Source: JBBTWV01 sp038062615
GTDB lineage: Bacteria; Patescibacteriota; Gracilibacteria; UBA1369; UM-FILTER-53-11
Direction: 5' to 3'
Assembly (NCBI GenBank): GCA_038062615.1
Contig: JBBTWV010000013.1
Span: 1 to 14,550, forward strand
Length of the DNA: 14,550 bases
A program made the translations under genes and the position numbers. Positions 1 to 7,236 of the stretch are shown here, piece by piece. Numbering within the stretch: position 1 is the first letter of the stretch; each line of letters opens with the position of its first letter. The notes beneath the pieces are model-generated. The model saw only the letters and a program-made list of their open reading frames with translations, was not told where the DNA came from and made no database searches.

Positions 1-1
1 C

Positions 2-439
2 ATGAAACTGGCGTGCCGAAGCGGAAATTACTCTTCGGCGGAAAGTCTCGGGTTGCAGATTCTGGAAGATTCTCCGGAGTACTCGCTCGCGCACGCGAAC
101 TTGGGCGATGTGTATTTCAATGAGGGGCGGTACGAGCTCGCTCAAGTGGAATATGAGCAGACTCAGCAACTCATGAATTCCGAGACCAAGGGCGCGAAAC
201 TGCGGCAGGCGCGGATGAAGTTCATTCGTTCGGATTTCGACGGCGCGGCGGAAATTCTCGAAAAACTCATCGAGGGGTATCACACCTACTATGACGATGC
301 CATGTGCGATCTTTTTTTGTGTTACGAACGCTTAGGGGATGAGGAAAAGAAGGATGACATAGTGGATAAGATGCAAGTGAGAAGGTCTTTTTATCGCCGA
401 ACGGAGAACCTTTTGAAATCGTTTGAAGAAAATTCATAA
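2..439 (+). CDS. TPR-repeat protein, probably 5'-truncated by the window edge
   Basis: Tetratricopeptide-repeat protein, 145 residues visible. Residues about 1-27 and 28-61 form two TPR helix pairs: 'GNYSSAESLGLQILEDSP' followed by 'AHANLGDVYFNEGRYELAQ' shows the small-residue, G/Y and A pattern. A weaker pair follows at about 68-120. TPRs are protein-interaction scaffolds, so a specific role cannot be read from them. The ATG at base 2 is the first in frame, but the protein begins inside a repeat, so the true start is probably outside the window. The end is charged (RRTENLLKSFEENS) with no membrane segment. A 30-base AT-rich gap separates it from the amidohydrolase on the same strand. Confidence 0.75.
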   Translation: MKLACRSGNYSSAESLGLQILEDSPEYSLAHANLGDVYFNEGRYELAQVEYEQTQQLMNSETKGAKLRQARMKFIRSDFDGAAEILEKLIEGYHTYYDDAMCDLFLCYERLGDEEKKDDIVDKMQVRRSFYRRTENLLKSFEENS

Positions 440-455
440 GTTTTCAATGTAATTA

Positions 456-463
456 TTAATTTT
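456..463 (+). promoter_or_regulatory. TTAATTTT element 6 nt before the amidohydrolase ATG
   Basis: TTAATTTT is followed by exactly six bases (ATTTGT) and the ATG at 470. No Shine-Dalgarno is visible. The inner hexamer TAATTT fits the TANNNT form of a -10 box, placed where transcription would begin at or next to the ATG. A weak -35-like TTCATA lies at 433-438 (18-base spacer). The same octamer at the same distance precedes the genes at 3565 and 8927. Whether it acts in transcription or translation is inference. Confidence 0.4.
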
Positions 464-469
464 ATTTGT

Positions 470-1648
470 ATGATGAAAAAAATTCTCATTATCGCGCTCT
501 GTTTGATCCCTTTTGCCGCGTACGCCGAGGATGAAAATGCATCTTTAGAAAAGGTGGCATTCCCGGATGGGACTGTTGTTCAGCAAACGGGAACAGTGCG
601 CCGCTACTTTATGAAAAATGGCCAAAAATGGAAAATCGCAGACGTTTTTACCTTCCGTGAGCTGGGTGTTCCGCAAAAGATGGTGGTGAAGGTCTCGCAG
701 GATCAGCTTGAGCAAATTCCCGACGGTGAAGTCTTAAAAATTGCTCAGCCAAAAATCAAAGGCATTATTGATGCGCATGAGCACTACCGCGTGGGCGGGC
801 ATCTTAAAACTTATTTTAGTGTGTCAAAAAAACTGGGCATTGAGAAGACCGTATTTGTGCCTACGGGTTCGCCTCCCAATAATGTCGGTTTTAAAGAGAA
901 TATGGATGAACTTTTAGAGATGCAGAAAAAATATCCTGATCAAATTATTGCTCTTTGCTCAGTGAATGAAAAAGATCCCGATGCGCCGGAACTTTTTATG
1001 AAATGTTTGGATGAAGGCGGCAAAGGTTTAAAACTCATGGTCGGTCATCCGGATTATTACGATACGCCCATTGATAGCGATATTATGAAGCAACTTTTCC
1101 AAGTGGCCCGCGAGCGCGATGTACCCATGCTTTTACATGTAAGTATTATTACTGCTCCGCAGACGGAAGAGGAATTTAAGCGTTTGTTGCGTGAATTTCC
1201 TGATGTGCGCGTGCAGTTTGCCCATTACTGTTCCAGTATTTATGGCGAGATCCACACCGATAAGTGCTCGGCATTTTTAGACGAATTTCCTAACTTGTAC
1301 ATTGATCTTTCTATGGGTGGCGGCATCGAACGCTACCATCAATTTATGACGAAGGACATGCCCAAAATTAAGGATTTTGTGCTCAAGTATCAGGATCGCG
1401 TCTTTTTTGGTTCGGATATGATTCTGGCTAAGAGCGGACCGACGACCAATGGCAAATGGGTTCGCGGGCGCATGATGTGTGATTTAAGCCTGCATCAAAA
1501 TAAGTGGTATCAGTGTCCGACGGTGAATAGCAAAGGGAAGTATGCTCTTTTACCGGGTTTTGATTTTTCTGATGAGGTTTTAAACAAGCTTTATATTGAA
1601 AATCCCAGGAAGTTTTATAAGTTGGACGCCGAGGAAGAGGGAAGTTAA
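470..1648 (+). CDS. Secreted amidohydrolase (amidohydrolase_2-like TIM barrel) with N-terminal surface-type repeat
   Basis: Probable exported metal-dependent hydrolase of 392 residues. Residues 1-19 (MMKKILIIALCLIPFAAYA) form a signal peptide with an AYA|ED cleavage site. Residues about 28-92 resemble a single 'DG-hydrophobic-NGKK-VF-hydrophobic-VS-L-G' repeat that I recall from CPR surface proteins. The catalytic domain starts near residue 97. Visible metal and active-site residues are D101-x-H103-x-H105, K188 (GLKLM), H223 (LLHVS), H252 (FAHYC) and D316 (FGSDM), in the order expected for the amidohydrolase superfamily. The end 'IENPRKFYKLD' matches the usual closing helix. Two ATGs are adjacent (470 and 473), and the first is used here. 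The substrate is unknown. The stop codon overlaps that of convergent sufU by 3 coding-frame bases. Confidence 0.85.
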   Translation: MMKKILIIALCLIPFAAYAEDENASLEKVAFPDGTVVQQTGTVRRYFMKNGQKWKIADVFTFRELGVPQKMVVKVSQDQLEQIPDGEVLKIAQPKIKGIIDAHEHYRVGGHLKTYFSVSKKLGIEKTVFVPTGSPPNNVGFKENMDELLEMQKKYPDQIIALCSVNEKDPDAPELFMKCLDEGGKGLKLMVGHPDYYDTPIDSDIMKQLFQVARERDVPMLLHVSIITAPQTEEEFKRLLREFPDVRVQFAHYCSSIYGEIHTDKCSAFLDEFPNLYIDLSMGGGIERYHQFMTKDMPKIKDFVLKYQDRVFFGSDMILAKSGPTTNGKWVRGRMMCDLSLHQNKWYQCPTVNSKGKYALLPGFDFSDEVLNKLYIENPRKFYKLDAEEEGS

Positions 1649-2019
1649 AATTTGCGGTGTGCTGTTGCTGACTGGAGTGTTTCTAGAGCCAAAAGTCCGC
1701 ATTTGATGCGTGCTGGGCCAAGCTCTGTTCCCAGGAATTCAAAGATGTTCTCCGAGTTCCATTTTGCGATTTCATCTAAAGACTTTCCTTTGGCTTCTTC
1801 GGTAAGGAGGGATGCGGCGGCCATGGAGATAGCGCAACCTTCGCCTTCAAATGAGGCATCGGCAATGTTTTGCGTCCCTTTGAAAAATTTCACATACACC
1901 CGAACGCGATCTCCGCATGTAACATTGGCGCCGGAACCGGTGAGGTCGGCATGCTTCATTTCCCTTTTGTTTAAAGGGTTTTTATAGAGGTCAATAATGA
2001 GGTTGCGATAGATATCCAT
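1645..2019 (-). CDS. sufU: SufU-like iron-sulfur scaffold / sulfur-transfer protein, short form
   Basis: U-type Fe-S assembly protein of 124 residues, predicted to accept persulfide sulfur from SufS. C35 in 'TCGD' (with D37), C62 in 'EGEGCAIS' and C107 in 'PARIKCG' are the three conserved cysteines plus aspartate. 'PARIKC' with Lys rather than His before the third Cys is SufU-like, since IscU has a His there. The spacing between the second and third Cys is 45 residues, close to IscU and shorter than Bacillus-type SufU, so the SufU insertion of roughly 17-20 residues is absent. The start lies 2 nt after the sufS stop, with AAGGT about 6 nt before ATG as Shine-Dalgarno. It converges on the amidohydrolase gene. 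Confidence 0.9.
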   Translation of the reverse strand: MDIYRNLIIDLYKNPLNKREMKHADLTGSGANVTCGDRVRVYVKFFKGTQNIADASFEGEGCAISMAAASLLTEEAKGKSLDEIAKWNSENIFEFLGTELGPARIKCGLLALETLQSATAHRKF

Positions 2020-2021
2020 AC

Positions 2022-3236
2022 TTATACCTTAAATATTTTCTTAACTTTTTTAATTCCGCTGGCGAGTTTTTCTATATCTTCTTCCGTATTATATAAATAA
2101 AAACTGGCTCGTGCGGTAGCTTGGATTTTCATCCGTTCCATAAGCGGCATGCAGCAGTGGTGCCCGGCGCGAATAGCAATATTTTCAGTATCTAAAATGG
2201 CGGCAATATCATGAGGATGAATACCTTTGACGCCAAAGGAAATAACGCTGCTTTGGATTTCTGGATCGCAAGGGCCAAAGAGTTGTAGGTCCGGAATTTT
2301 GCCAAGGAGACTCAGCGCATGAGTTAAGAGTTTTTTTTCGTGACGGCGAATATTGCTGAGGCCAATTTCGCGTAGATATTGTATAGCTCTGCCAAGCCCG
2401 ATCGCCTCAGCGATCGGCGGCGTGCCGGCCTCAAATTTCCAAGGCAGATCATTCCAAGTGGCGGATGTTTGGTGGACTTCTCTAATCATGTCGCCACCGC
2501 CCATAAAAGGATCCATGGTTTCCAGCATTTTTTCTTTTGCATAAAGCACGCCAATGCCGGTTGGCCCACACATCTTATGGCCGGAGAAAGCCAAAAAATC
2601 ACAGTCGAGATATTGAACATCCAGCGGGAGGTGCGGTGCGCTTTGGGCTGCATCCACAAGAACTTTAGCGCTAATGGCATGCGCTTTTTGGATGATAGGC
2701 CGCAGTGATGTGATGGTCCCCAGCGCATTGGAAACATGGCTTATGGCCAGCATTTTAGTCCGCCGTGTCATCAAATCACTGAGTTTATCAAGCTGCAAAA
2801 CGCTGTGACTGTCAACATCTAAAAATTTGAGGTGGCATTTTTTGCGCTTTGCGAGCATTTGCCAAGGAACGATGTTGCTATGATGTTCCAGCACGGTGAG
2901 GATGATCTCGTCGCCTTCCTTAAGCCATTTGTTACCCCAGGCATAAGCCACTAAGTTAATCGCTTCCGTCGTTCCGCGCGTAAAAATAACTTCTTTTTCG
3001 CTCGCGGCATTCAAAAACTTTTTCACCTCTTGGCGTGCACCTTCATACGCTTGCGTTGCACGCTCGCTCATAGCATAAAGCCCACGGTGTACGTTGGCGC
3101 TGTACTCTCCGTAGTATTCATCCATAGCATCAATAACGCACTGTGGTTTAAGTGACGTTGCCGCGCTATCTAAATACACCAACGCCGGCTGTTTTTTAAA
3201 AATGGGGAAGTCTTTGCGCATATCAGGCAGAAGCAT
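2022..3236 (-). CDS. sufS: SufS, PLP-dependent cysteine desulfurase
   Basis: Class II cysteine desulfurase of 404 residues, the normal length. It converts cysteine to alanine and holds the sulfur as a persulfide for transfer to SufU. The N-terminal 'RKDFPIF' and 'YLDSAATSLKP' are typical. H118 (LEHHSN) would stack on PLP, D195 and Q198 contact the cofactor, and K221 in 'SGHKMCGPTG' is the PLP Schiff-base lysine. C361 in 'RAGHHC' is the catalytic cysteine. It is followed directly by a second cysteine, C362, where Ala is common. The start at 3236 has no strong Shine-Dalgarno (AAGG lies 12 nt away), and the ATG at codon 6 is an alternative. sufU follows 2 nt downstream. The pair is separated from sufCBD by two plus-strand genes, so it needs its own promoter. 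Confidence 0.95.
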   Translation of the reverse strand: MLLPDMRKDFPIFKKQPALVYLDSAATSLKPQCVIDAMDEYYGEYSANVHRGLYAMSERATQAYEGARQEVKKFLNAASEKEVIFTRGTTEAINLVAYAWGNKWLKEGDEIILTVLEHHSNIVPWQMLAKRKKCHLKFLDVDSHSVLQLDKLSDLMTRRTKMLAISHVSNALGTITSLRPIIQKAHAISAKVLVDAAQSAPHLPLDVQYLDCDFLAFSGHKMCGPTGIGVLYAKEKMLETMDPFMGGGDMIREVHQTSATWNDLPWKFEAGTPPIAEAIGLGRAIQYLREIGLSNIRRHEKKLLTHALSLLGKIPDLQLFGPCDPEIQSSVISFGVKGIHPHDIAAILDTENIAIRAGHHCCMPLMERMKIQATARASFYLYNTEEDIEKLASGIKKVKKIFKV

Positions 3237-3276
3237 ACCCTAACATAACCTTATCTGTAAGCCAATTCCCATGGGG

Positions 3277-3304
3277 TTGCAAATAAGCTGATGTGTGTTA
3301 TAGG
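3277..3304 (+). promoter_or_regulatory. Weak promoter candidate before the small membrane protein
   Basis: TTGCAA at 3277-3282, a 16-base spacer and TATAGG at 3299-3304 lie ahead of the ATG at 3311. That distance would allow a nearly leaderless transcript. TTGCAA is self-complementary, so it could also act as a -35 for sufS on the minus strand (then 17 bases to a poor TACAGA). Matches are weak in both directions. Confidence 0.25.
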
Positions 3305-3310
3305 TGGTGT

Positions 3311-3547
3311 ATGAGTCGTGTTATTGATCGTCTCGGCGCACTGGTCGAGAATCATCCTAAAACATCAATTCCAGTAGCTGCTACTACGCTGGCAATTGCT
3401 GCGGGTGTGGCGGATCAGGCTTTGGAAATGGTTTTTCCTGGATCCGGAGATGTACGGCGAACTTCTCTTGCCGTTGTTGCTGCGATCTTTGTTCCAGAAA
3501 TTATGGGATGGGTTGGCAATCGCGCTTTTCCTATAAGAGAAAGATAA
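3311..3547 (+). CDS. Small membrane protein of unknown function
   Basis: Predicted protein of 78 residues that I do not recognise. Two hydrophobic stretches at about residues 19-34 and 50-66 look like membrane or amphipathic helices, separated by a loop containing 'PGSGDVRR', with a basic end (NRAFPIRER). The frame is open from an ATG at 3293, but 3311 is preferred because AGG at 3302-3304 lies 6 nt upstream, and because the extra residues (MCYRWC) look non-native. It lies 17 nt ahead of the lipoprotein gene, on the strand opposite to the flanking suf genes, so it may be co-transcribed with the lipoprotein gene. Its function is unknown. That it is a real gene is supported mainly by position, hydrophobic pattern and the filled gap. 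Confidence 0.5.
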   Translation: MSRVIDRLGALVENHPKTSIPVAATTLAIAAGVADQALEMVFPGSGDVRRTSLAVVAAIFVPEIMGWVGNRAFPIRER

Positions 3548-3550
3548 ATT

Positions 3551-3558
3551 TTAATTTT
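3551..3558 (+). promoter_or_regulatory. TTAATTTT element 6 nt before the lipoprotein ATG
   Basis: TTAATTTT is followed by six bases (TTCTTT) and the ATG at 3565, the same layout as at 456-463 and 8913-8920. No Shine-Dalgarno is present. A weak -35-like TTCCTA at 3528-3533 gives an 18-base spacer to TAATTT. The box overlaps no coding sequence, since the previous gene ends at 3547. Confidence 0.4.
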
Positions 3559-3564
3559 TTCTTT

Positions 3565-4191
3565 ATGAAACTCATAAAGTTTTCCGCCGTCATGGCACTC
3601 TTAGTCATTTTGTCCGGATGCTTTCAGTCGGATTCGCAAGTTGAAGCACCAGAAATATCGCCACTGGTTTCTCCAGTGGTTGAGTCCACAATTCCTGGGA
3701 CCTCAACGCCAGGGACTTCAACCCCTGGAACCACATCAGAAATAACTTCTCCGCCTTCGGTACAAGTTACCTTTGATGGTTGCGGCAAAACGGAGAAATA
3801 TGCGCAGGAAGTTTGGTATGAAAATTTTAAAACGGCGGCAGCCGCAATTCTGCCTCAATCGCCAGAAGCTTGTTATTCCAAAAATGGATTTATGGTAGTG
3901 CTCATGGTTCCCGGAGGATACTGCGAAGGATCAACGCTCTATAAATATTCCATTGGAACCGCTGCCCTCCAAAAGGCAACTGTAGACTCCAAAGAGCGAG
4001 GATGCTTGGCTTCTCCTCAGCAGTTTGGAAGGCGTGATGGCAATGTTATTAAGTTAGTGGGTACTGAAGGCGATGCCGGTTGTGGATCTCAAATGTACTT
4101 CGATTACGACTTCATCAATAATAAAATCACGCTCATAAAAGAACTCAGACAGTGCGAAGGGGATAAGGAAGGAAAGTGGCAATACTATTGA
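3565..4191 (+). CDS. Cysteine-rich predicted lipoprotein of unknown function
   Basis: Predicted surface lipoprotein of 208 residues. The signal MKLIKFSAVMALLVILSGC ends in an LSGC lipobox, with C19 the lipidated cysteine. Residues about 20-65 are a Pro/Thr/Ser-rich linker containing three PGTST-like units (44-58). Residues 66-208 form a globular region with six cysteines (C73, C103, C120, C147, C173, C197), enough for three disulfides outside the membrane, and many aromatic residues. I do not recognise the domain. The start at 3565 is chosen over the in-frame 3508 because it puts the signal peptide at the terminus. The gene lies between sufSU and sufCBD on the opposite strand and ends 8 nt from the end of sufD. 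Lgt (8099-8890) would be the lipidating enzyme. Confidence 0.8.
   Translation: MKLIKFSAVMALLVILSGCFQSDSQVEAPEISPLVSPVVESTIPGTSTPGTSTPGTTSEITSPPSVQVTFDGCGKTEKYAQEVWYENFKTAAAAILPQSPEACYSKNGFMVVLMVPGGYCEGSTLYKYSIGTAALQKATVDSKERGCLASPQQFGRRDGNVIKLVGTEGDAGCGSQMYFDYDFINNKITLIKELRQCEGDKEGKWQYY
3694..3738 (+). repeat. Three 15-bp tandem units encoding PGTST
   Basis: Units begin at 3694, 3709 and 3724 (CCTGGGACCTCAACG and diverged copies) and encode PGTST, PGTST and PGTTS. They lie in the linker between the lipid anchor and the folded part of the lipoprotein. Length variation among strains would be expected from slippage, but the copies have already diverged at several bases. Confidence 0.75.
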
Positions 4192-4199
4192 ATGAGCAC

Positions 4200-5060
4200 T
4201 TAGGCGTGTTTGAATTTTTGCGCGATGAGCTCTTCCACTTTTTCTGGCTCAGGAAAGCTTTGTGCGAGAGTTTTTAAGAAACCTTCGGCAATGGCTCTTA
4301 TAGCGGTTTCTTCATCTATGCCGCGTGCCGCTGCGTAAAAAAGCTGCTCTTCATCCACGCGCGTCATGGAGGCAGAGTGCGTGGCCATCACGTCATTCGT
4401 CTCAATTTTGAGCCCGGGAATAGCGTTCATTTTGGCTTCCGGTGAGAGCAAGAGGGTGTGTTCCAAAAGTCGTGCTTGAGACTGCTTGGCACTTTGAGTA
4501 ATAATAATATTTCCATCAAATCTTCCCTGAGCTCGGCCGGTCAAAATGCCTTTGGATTCAATTTCTGCAGTTGAATTTTTTCCGGTGAGCACCGTGTTGG
4601 AGAACATGTCGAAAATTTGATCACCATTCCCAAAGTATATGGTTTTTTCTTGTACCGTACTTTGTGCGCCAGCTAGTTGCGTATCCACCAAAAGGCTTGA
4701 GATAGCCCCGCCGAACATCCCAAAGAATGATTCCAAGTGGGCGCCTTCTTCTAATGTTGTGCGGATAATCATTACCGAATGCTGAGTCTCAGTGCCGTTT
4801 TGAAGGTAGGTGAGTTTAAGTTGTGAATGTGGCTTGAGTGTTATTTCTAAAAGAGAAATTCCTGCTTGGGCCTCTAAGATGGGGAGTTCTAATGATTGGC
4901 CTTCAGGAACAACAATACTCATTTTTTGTCCTGCTTCCTGTTTATGAGGAGCATTACCCACGACCTTCTTTGGTCGTCCTGACTGAAGAGTATTAAATAC
5001 ATCAGCGATTTTTTCTTCGGAAATATTTTTCCAATCAAAAGTTGTCATAGATAACTTCAT
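4200..5060 (-). CDS. sufD: SufD, SufBC2D complex subunit (short, cysteine-free)
   Basis: SufD-like beta-helix protein of 286 residues, the partner of SufB in the SufBC2D scaffold. The C-terminal core 'PGLKIETNDVMATHSAS' followed by 'DEEQLFYAAARGI' is the SufB/SufD family signature. H228 matches E. coli SufD H360, placed at the SufB-SufD interface. The neighbouring Cys of E. coli (C358) is Ala226 here, and the protein has no cysteine at all. It is much shorter than E. coli SufD (over 400 residues), mainly at the N-terminal side. The start lies 2 nt after the sufB stop, with GGA 5 nt before the ATG. It is the last gene of the rrf2-sufCBD operon and converges with the lipoprotein gene. Confidence 0.9.
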   Translation of the reverse strand: MKLSMTTFDWKNISEEKIADVFNTLQSGRPKKVVGNAPHKQEAGQKMSIVVPEGQSLELPILEAQAGISLLEITLKPHSQLKLTYLQNGTETQHSVMIIRTTLEEGAHLESFFGMFGGAISSLLVDTQLAGAQSTVQEKTIYFGNGDQIFDMFSNTVLTGKNSTAEIESKGILTGRAQGRFDGNIIITQSAKQSQARLLEHTLLLSPEAKMNAIPGLKIETNDVMATHSASMTRVDEEQLFYAAARGIDEETAIRAIAEGFLKTLAQSFPEPEKVEELIAQKFKHA

Positions 5061-5062
5061 AT

Positions 5063-6478
5063 TTATCCAATGGCGCCTAGCGTCTCCATTTCCAATTCAA
5101 TTAAGCGATTCATCTCCACGGCATATTCCAGCGGCATGGCCTTCACAATGGGCTCAATAAAGCCATTTACGATCATCGCCATGGCTTCGTCTTCAGAGAG
5201 TCCGCGGCTCATGGCGTAAAACAACTGCTCTTCGCTGATTTTTCCCACGGTGGCTTCGTGGCCGATGGAAACATCATTTTCAGCAATCTTCATGTCCGGC
5301 ACCGTGTCTGAAATCGAATGATCATCCAAAATGAGAGCGTCGCACCGCACCTGCGCTTTGGATCCATGCGCACCTTTTAAAATGTTCAAAAGTCCGCGAT
5401 ACACCGCCTTGCCGCCATTTTTGCTCAAGCTCTTCATCACCACTTTAGATGTGGTATTGGGTGCCGCATGAATTACTTTTGCGCCGGTATCTTGAACTTG
5501 ATTGGTATTGGCAAACGCAATGCCAAGGTGATCGGCATGCGCTCCTTCGCCTTTCAAAACACTGCATGGGTAAAGCATGGTGCAGCCCGAACCCATGTTG
5601 CCGCCCACCCATTCCATAACGCCATTTTTTTCTACAATGGAGCGTTTGGTGTTGAGGTTATAAGTATTTCGGCTCCAGTTTTCCACACTGGAATAGCGGA
5701 ATCTTGCGCCTTCTTTTACAAATACTTCTACGAGTCCGGCGTGCAAAGAAGGTGTCTCGTATTTTGCCGCGGAACAGCCTTCTATATAGGAGCCTTGTGC
5801 GTTTTTGTCTATAATAATGAGCGTGTGTTCAAACTGGCCCATGCCTTTGGCGTTCATGCGGAAGTAAGCTTGCAGAGGTTGATCCACATTCACTCCCTCG
5901 GGAATAAAAATGAACGTGCCGCCGCTCCAAACCGCGCCGTGAAGTGCCGCAAACTTGTGGTCATGCATCGGCACGCACTTCATAAAATACTGCTTCACTA
6001 ACTCCGGGTAGAGTTGAAGTGCCGTGTCCATGTCTTCAAAAATTACTCCCAGCTTGCCCCATTTTTCTTTAAGCTTGTGGTAGACGTTTTTGCTTTCGTA
6101 CTGCGCTCCCGCACCTGCCAGGTATTTTCTTTCAGCTTCCGGTATGCCAAGTTTTTCAAAAGTCCGTTTAATATCATCCGGCACTTGGTCCCAGCTGTGA
6201 GCGTTAGTGACCTCGCCCGGTTTGGCGTAGTAAATAATCTCTTCAAAATTCAAATCGCTTAAATTCGGCCCCCACTTTGGCATTTCTTTTTTAAAGAAAA
6301 CTTCCAGCGACTTAAGCCGATGTTCCAGCATCCATTTGGGCTCATTTTTTTCGCGCGAAATTTGCCGCACAATTTCTACGTCCAACCCTTTGCGGGCTTT
6401 GCTCATGTAGCTCGATTGATTGGCTTGATCCAACGTTTCGCGGTTGAGATCCTTAATGTAATCAAGTGCCGTAGTCAT
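5063..6478 (-). CDS. sufB: SufB, Fe-S cluster scaffold subunit
   Basis: SufB of 471 residues, close to the usual 470-495. It is the scaffold subunit on which the cluster is built, with SufC and SufD. The N-terminal part (YMSKARKGLDVEIVRQIS, then 'PKWMLEHRLKSLE') is typical. The core has 'YFMKCVPMHDHKFAALHGAV' and 'GTFIFIPEGV'. C379 in 'VRCDALILDDHS' corresponds to E. coli C405, and E408 in 'GHEATVG' to E. coli E434. The interval of 29 residues is identical to that in E. coli. It begins 2 nt after sufC, with AAGGTG as a Shine-Dalgarno formed by the last sense codons of sufC, and ends 2 nt before sufD. This implies one transcript with coupled translation. Confidence 0.97.
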   Translation of the reverse strand: MTTALDYIKDLNRETLDQANQSSYMSKARKGLDVEIVRQISREKNEPKWMLEHRLKSLEVFFKKEMPKWGPNLSDLNFEEIIYYAKPGEVTNAHSWDQVPDDIKRTFEKLGIPEAERKYLAGAGAQYESKNVYHKLKEKWGKLGVIFEDMDTALQLYPELVKQYFMKCVPMHDHKFAALHGAVWSGGTFIFIPEGVNVDQPLQAYFRMNAKGMGQFEHTLIIIDKNAQGSYIEGCSAAKYETPSLHAGLVEVFVKEGARFRYSSVENWSRNTYNLNTKRSIVEKNGVMEWVGGNMGSGCTMLYPCSVLKGEGAHADHLGIAFANTNQVQDTGAKVIHAAPNTTSKVVMKSLSKNGGKAVYRGLLNILKGAHGSKAQVRCDALILDDHSISDTVPDMKIAENDVSIGHEATVGKISEEQLFYAMSRGLSEDEAMAMIVNGFIEPIVKAMPLEYAVEMNRLIELEMETLGAIG

Positions 6479-6480
6479 AA

Positions 6481-7236
6481 TTATTTCACCTTTAATTCTT
6501 CGCGGATCCAGTCGTAGCCTTCTTTTTCAACGCGCTCGCCAAGTTCCGGTCCGCCAGATTTTACAATGCGACCGTCCATCATCACGTGAATAAAATCCGG
6601 TTTCACATAATGCAAAATGCGTTGGTAGTGAGTAATGAGCAACATGCCGCGAGTAGGGGAGGCCAGCTTGTTAATACCCTCGGAGACAACTTTTAGCGCG
6701 TCCACGTCCAAACCGGAATCGGTCTCGTCCAGAATGGCAATTTTTGGCTCCAGTAAAGCCATCTGTAAGATCTCCATCTTCTTTTTTTCTCCGCCAGAAA
6801 ATCCCTCATTCATACTGCGATTCATAAATTTGGAGTCGAGGGAAAATTCCGCCAGCTTGGCTCGCAATAATTTTCTAAATTCAATGGGCGAAAAAGGAGT
6901 CTCGCCGCGTGCCTTGCGAACCGAATTTACTGCCATTTGCAAAAATGAAATCACCGAAACTCCCGGAATTTCTTTGGGATACTGGAAGGCCAAAAAGAGC
7001 CCACGCTGAGCGCGCTTATCAGCTTTTAAAGCGGTTACATCTTCTCCGCTTAAAACGATCTCACCGCCAGTCACCTTATATTTTGGGTGTCCCATACAGG
7101 CATTGGCAAGCGTGGATTTTCCCGAACCGTTAGGGCCCATCACGGCATGAACTTCTCCTGGCTTCATGTGGAGCGTGACGCCTTTTACGATCGGCTTGTC
7201 TTCAACATTAATCGCGAGATTTTGCAGTTGTAACAT
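6481..7236 (-). CDS. sufC: SufC, ABC-type ATPase of the SUF system
   Basis: Soluble ATPase of 251 residues that drives conformational change in SufBCD. Walker A is GPNGSGKST at residues 34-42, the Q-loop is near 'AFQYPKEIPG' (83-92), the ABC signature is 'FSGGEKKKMEI' (146-156), Walker B is 'IAILDETDSGLD' (167-178) with D170 and E171, and the switch histidine is H203 (ITHYQR). 'DSGLDVDAL' is characteristic of SufC. The ATG at 7236 lies inside the 3' end of the Rrf2 gene (29-nt overlap) and lacks a clear Shine-Dalgarno. A GC-rich inverted repeat ends about 15 nt upstream. Translation may depend on ribosomes finishing the regulator. Confidence 0.97.
   Translation of the reverse strand: MLQLQNLAINVEDKPIVKGVTLHMKPGEVHAVMGPNGSGKSTLANACMGHPKYKVTGGEIVLSGEDVTALKADKRAQRGLFLAFQYPKEIPGVSVISFLQMAVNSVRKARGETPFSPIEFRKLLRAKLAEFSLDSKFMNRSMNEGFSGGEKKKMEILQMALLEPKIAILDETDSGLDVDALKVVSEGINKLASPTRGMLLITHYQRILHYVKPDFIHVMMDGRIVKSGGPELGERVEKEGYDWIREELKVK

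Noticed and set aside
2398..2417. Perfect 8-bp inverted repeat CCGATCGC/GCGATCGG with 4-nt loop
   Set aside because: It is inside conserved sufS coding sequence. One or two such repeats are expected by chance in 14.5 kb, and no U-run follows.
3661..3679. CCACTGG-TTTCT-CCAGTGG hairpin
   Set aside because: It lies within the lipoprotein linker codons, a 7-bp stem is expected by chance at this window size, and it is not placed as a terminator or leader element.
5468..6001. 177-codon open frame on the plus strand
   Set aside because: It is fully antisense to sufB, whose conserved residues are intact. The translated product looks like a shadow frame.
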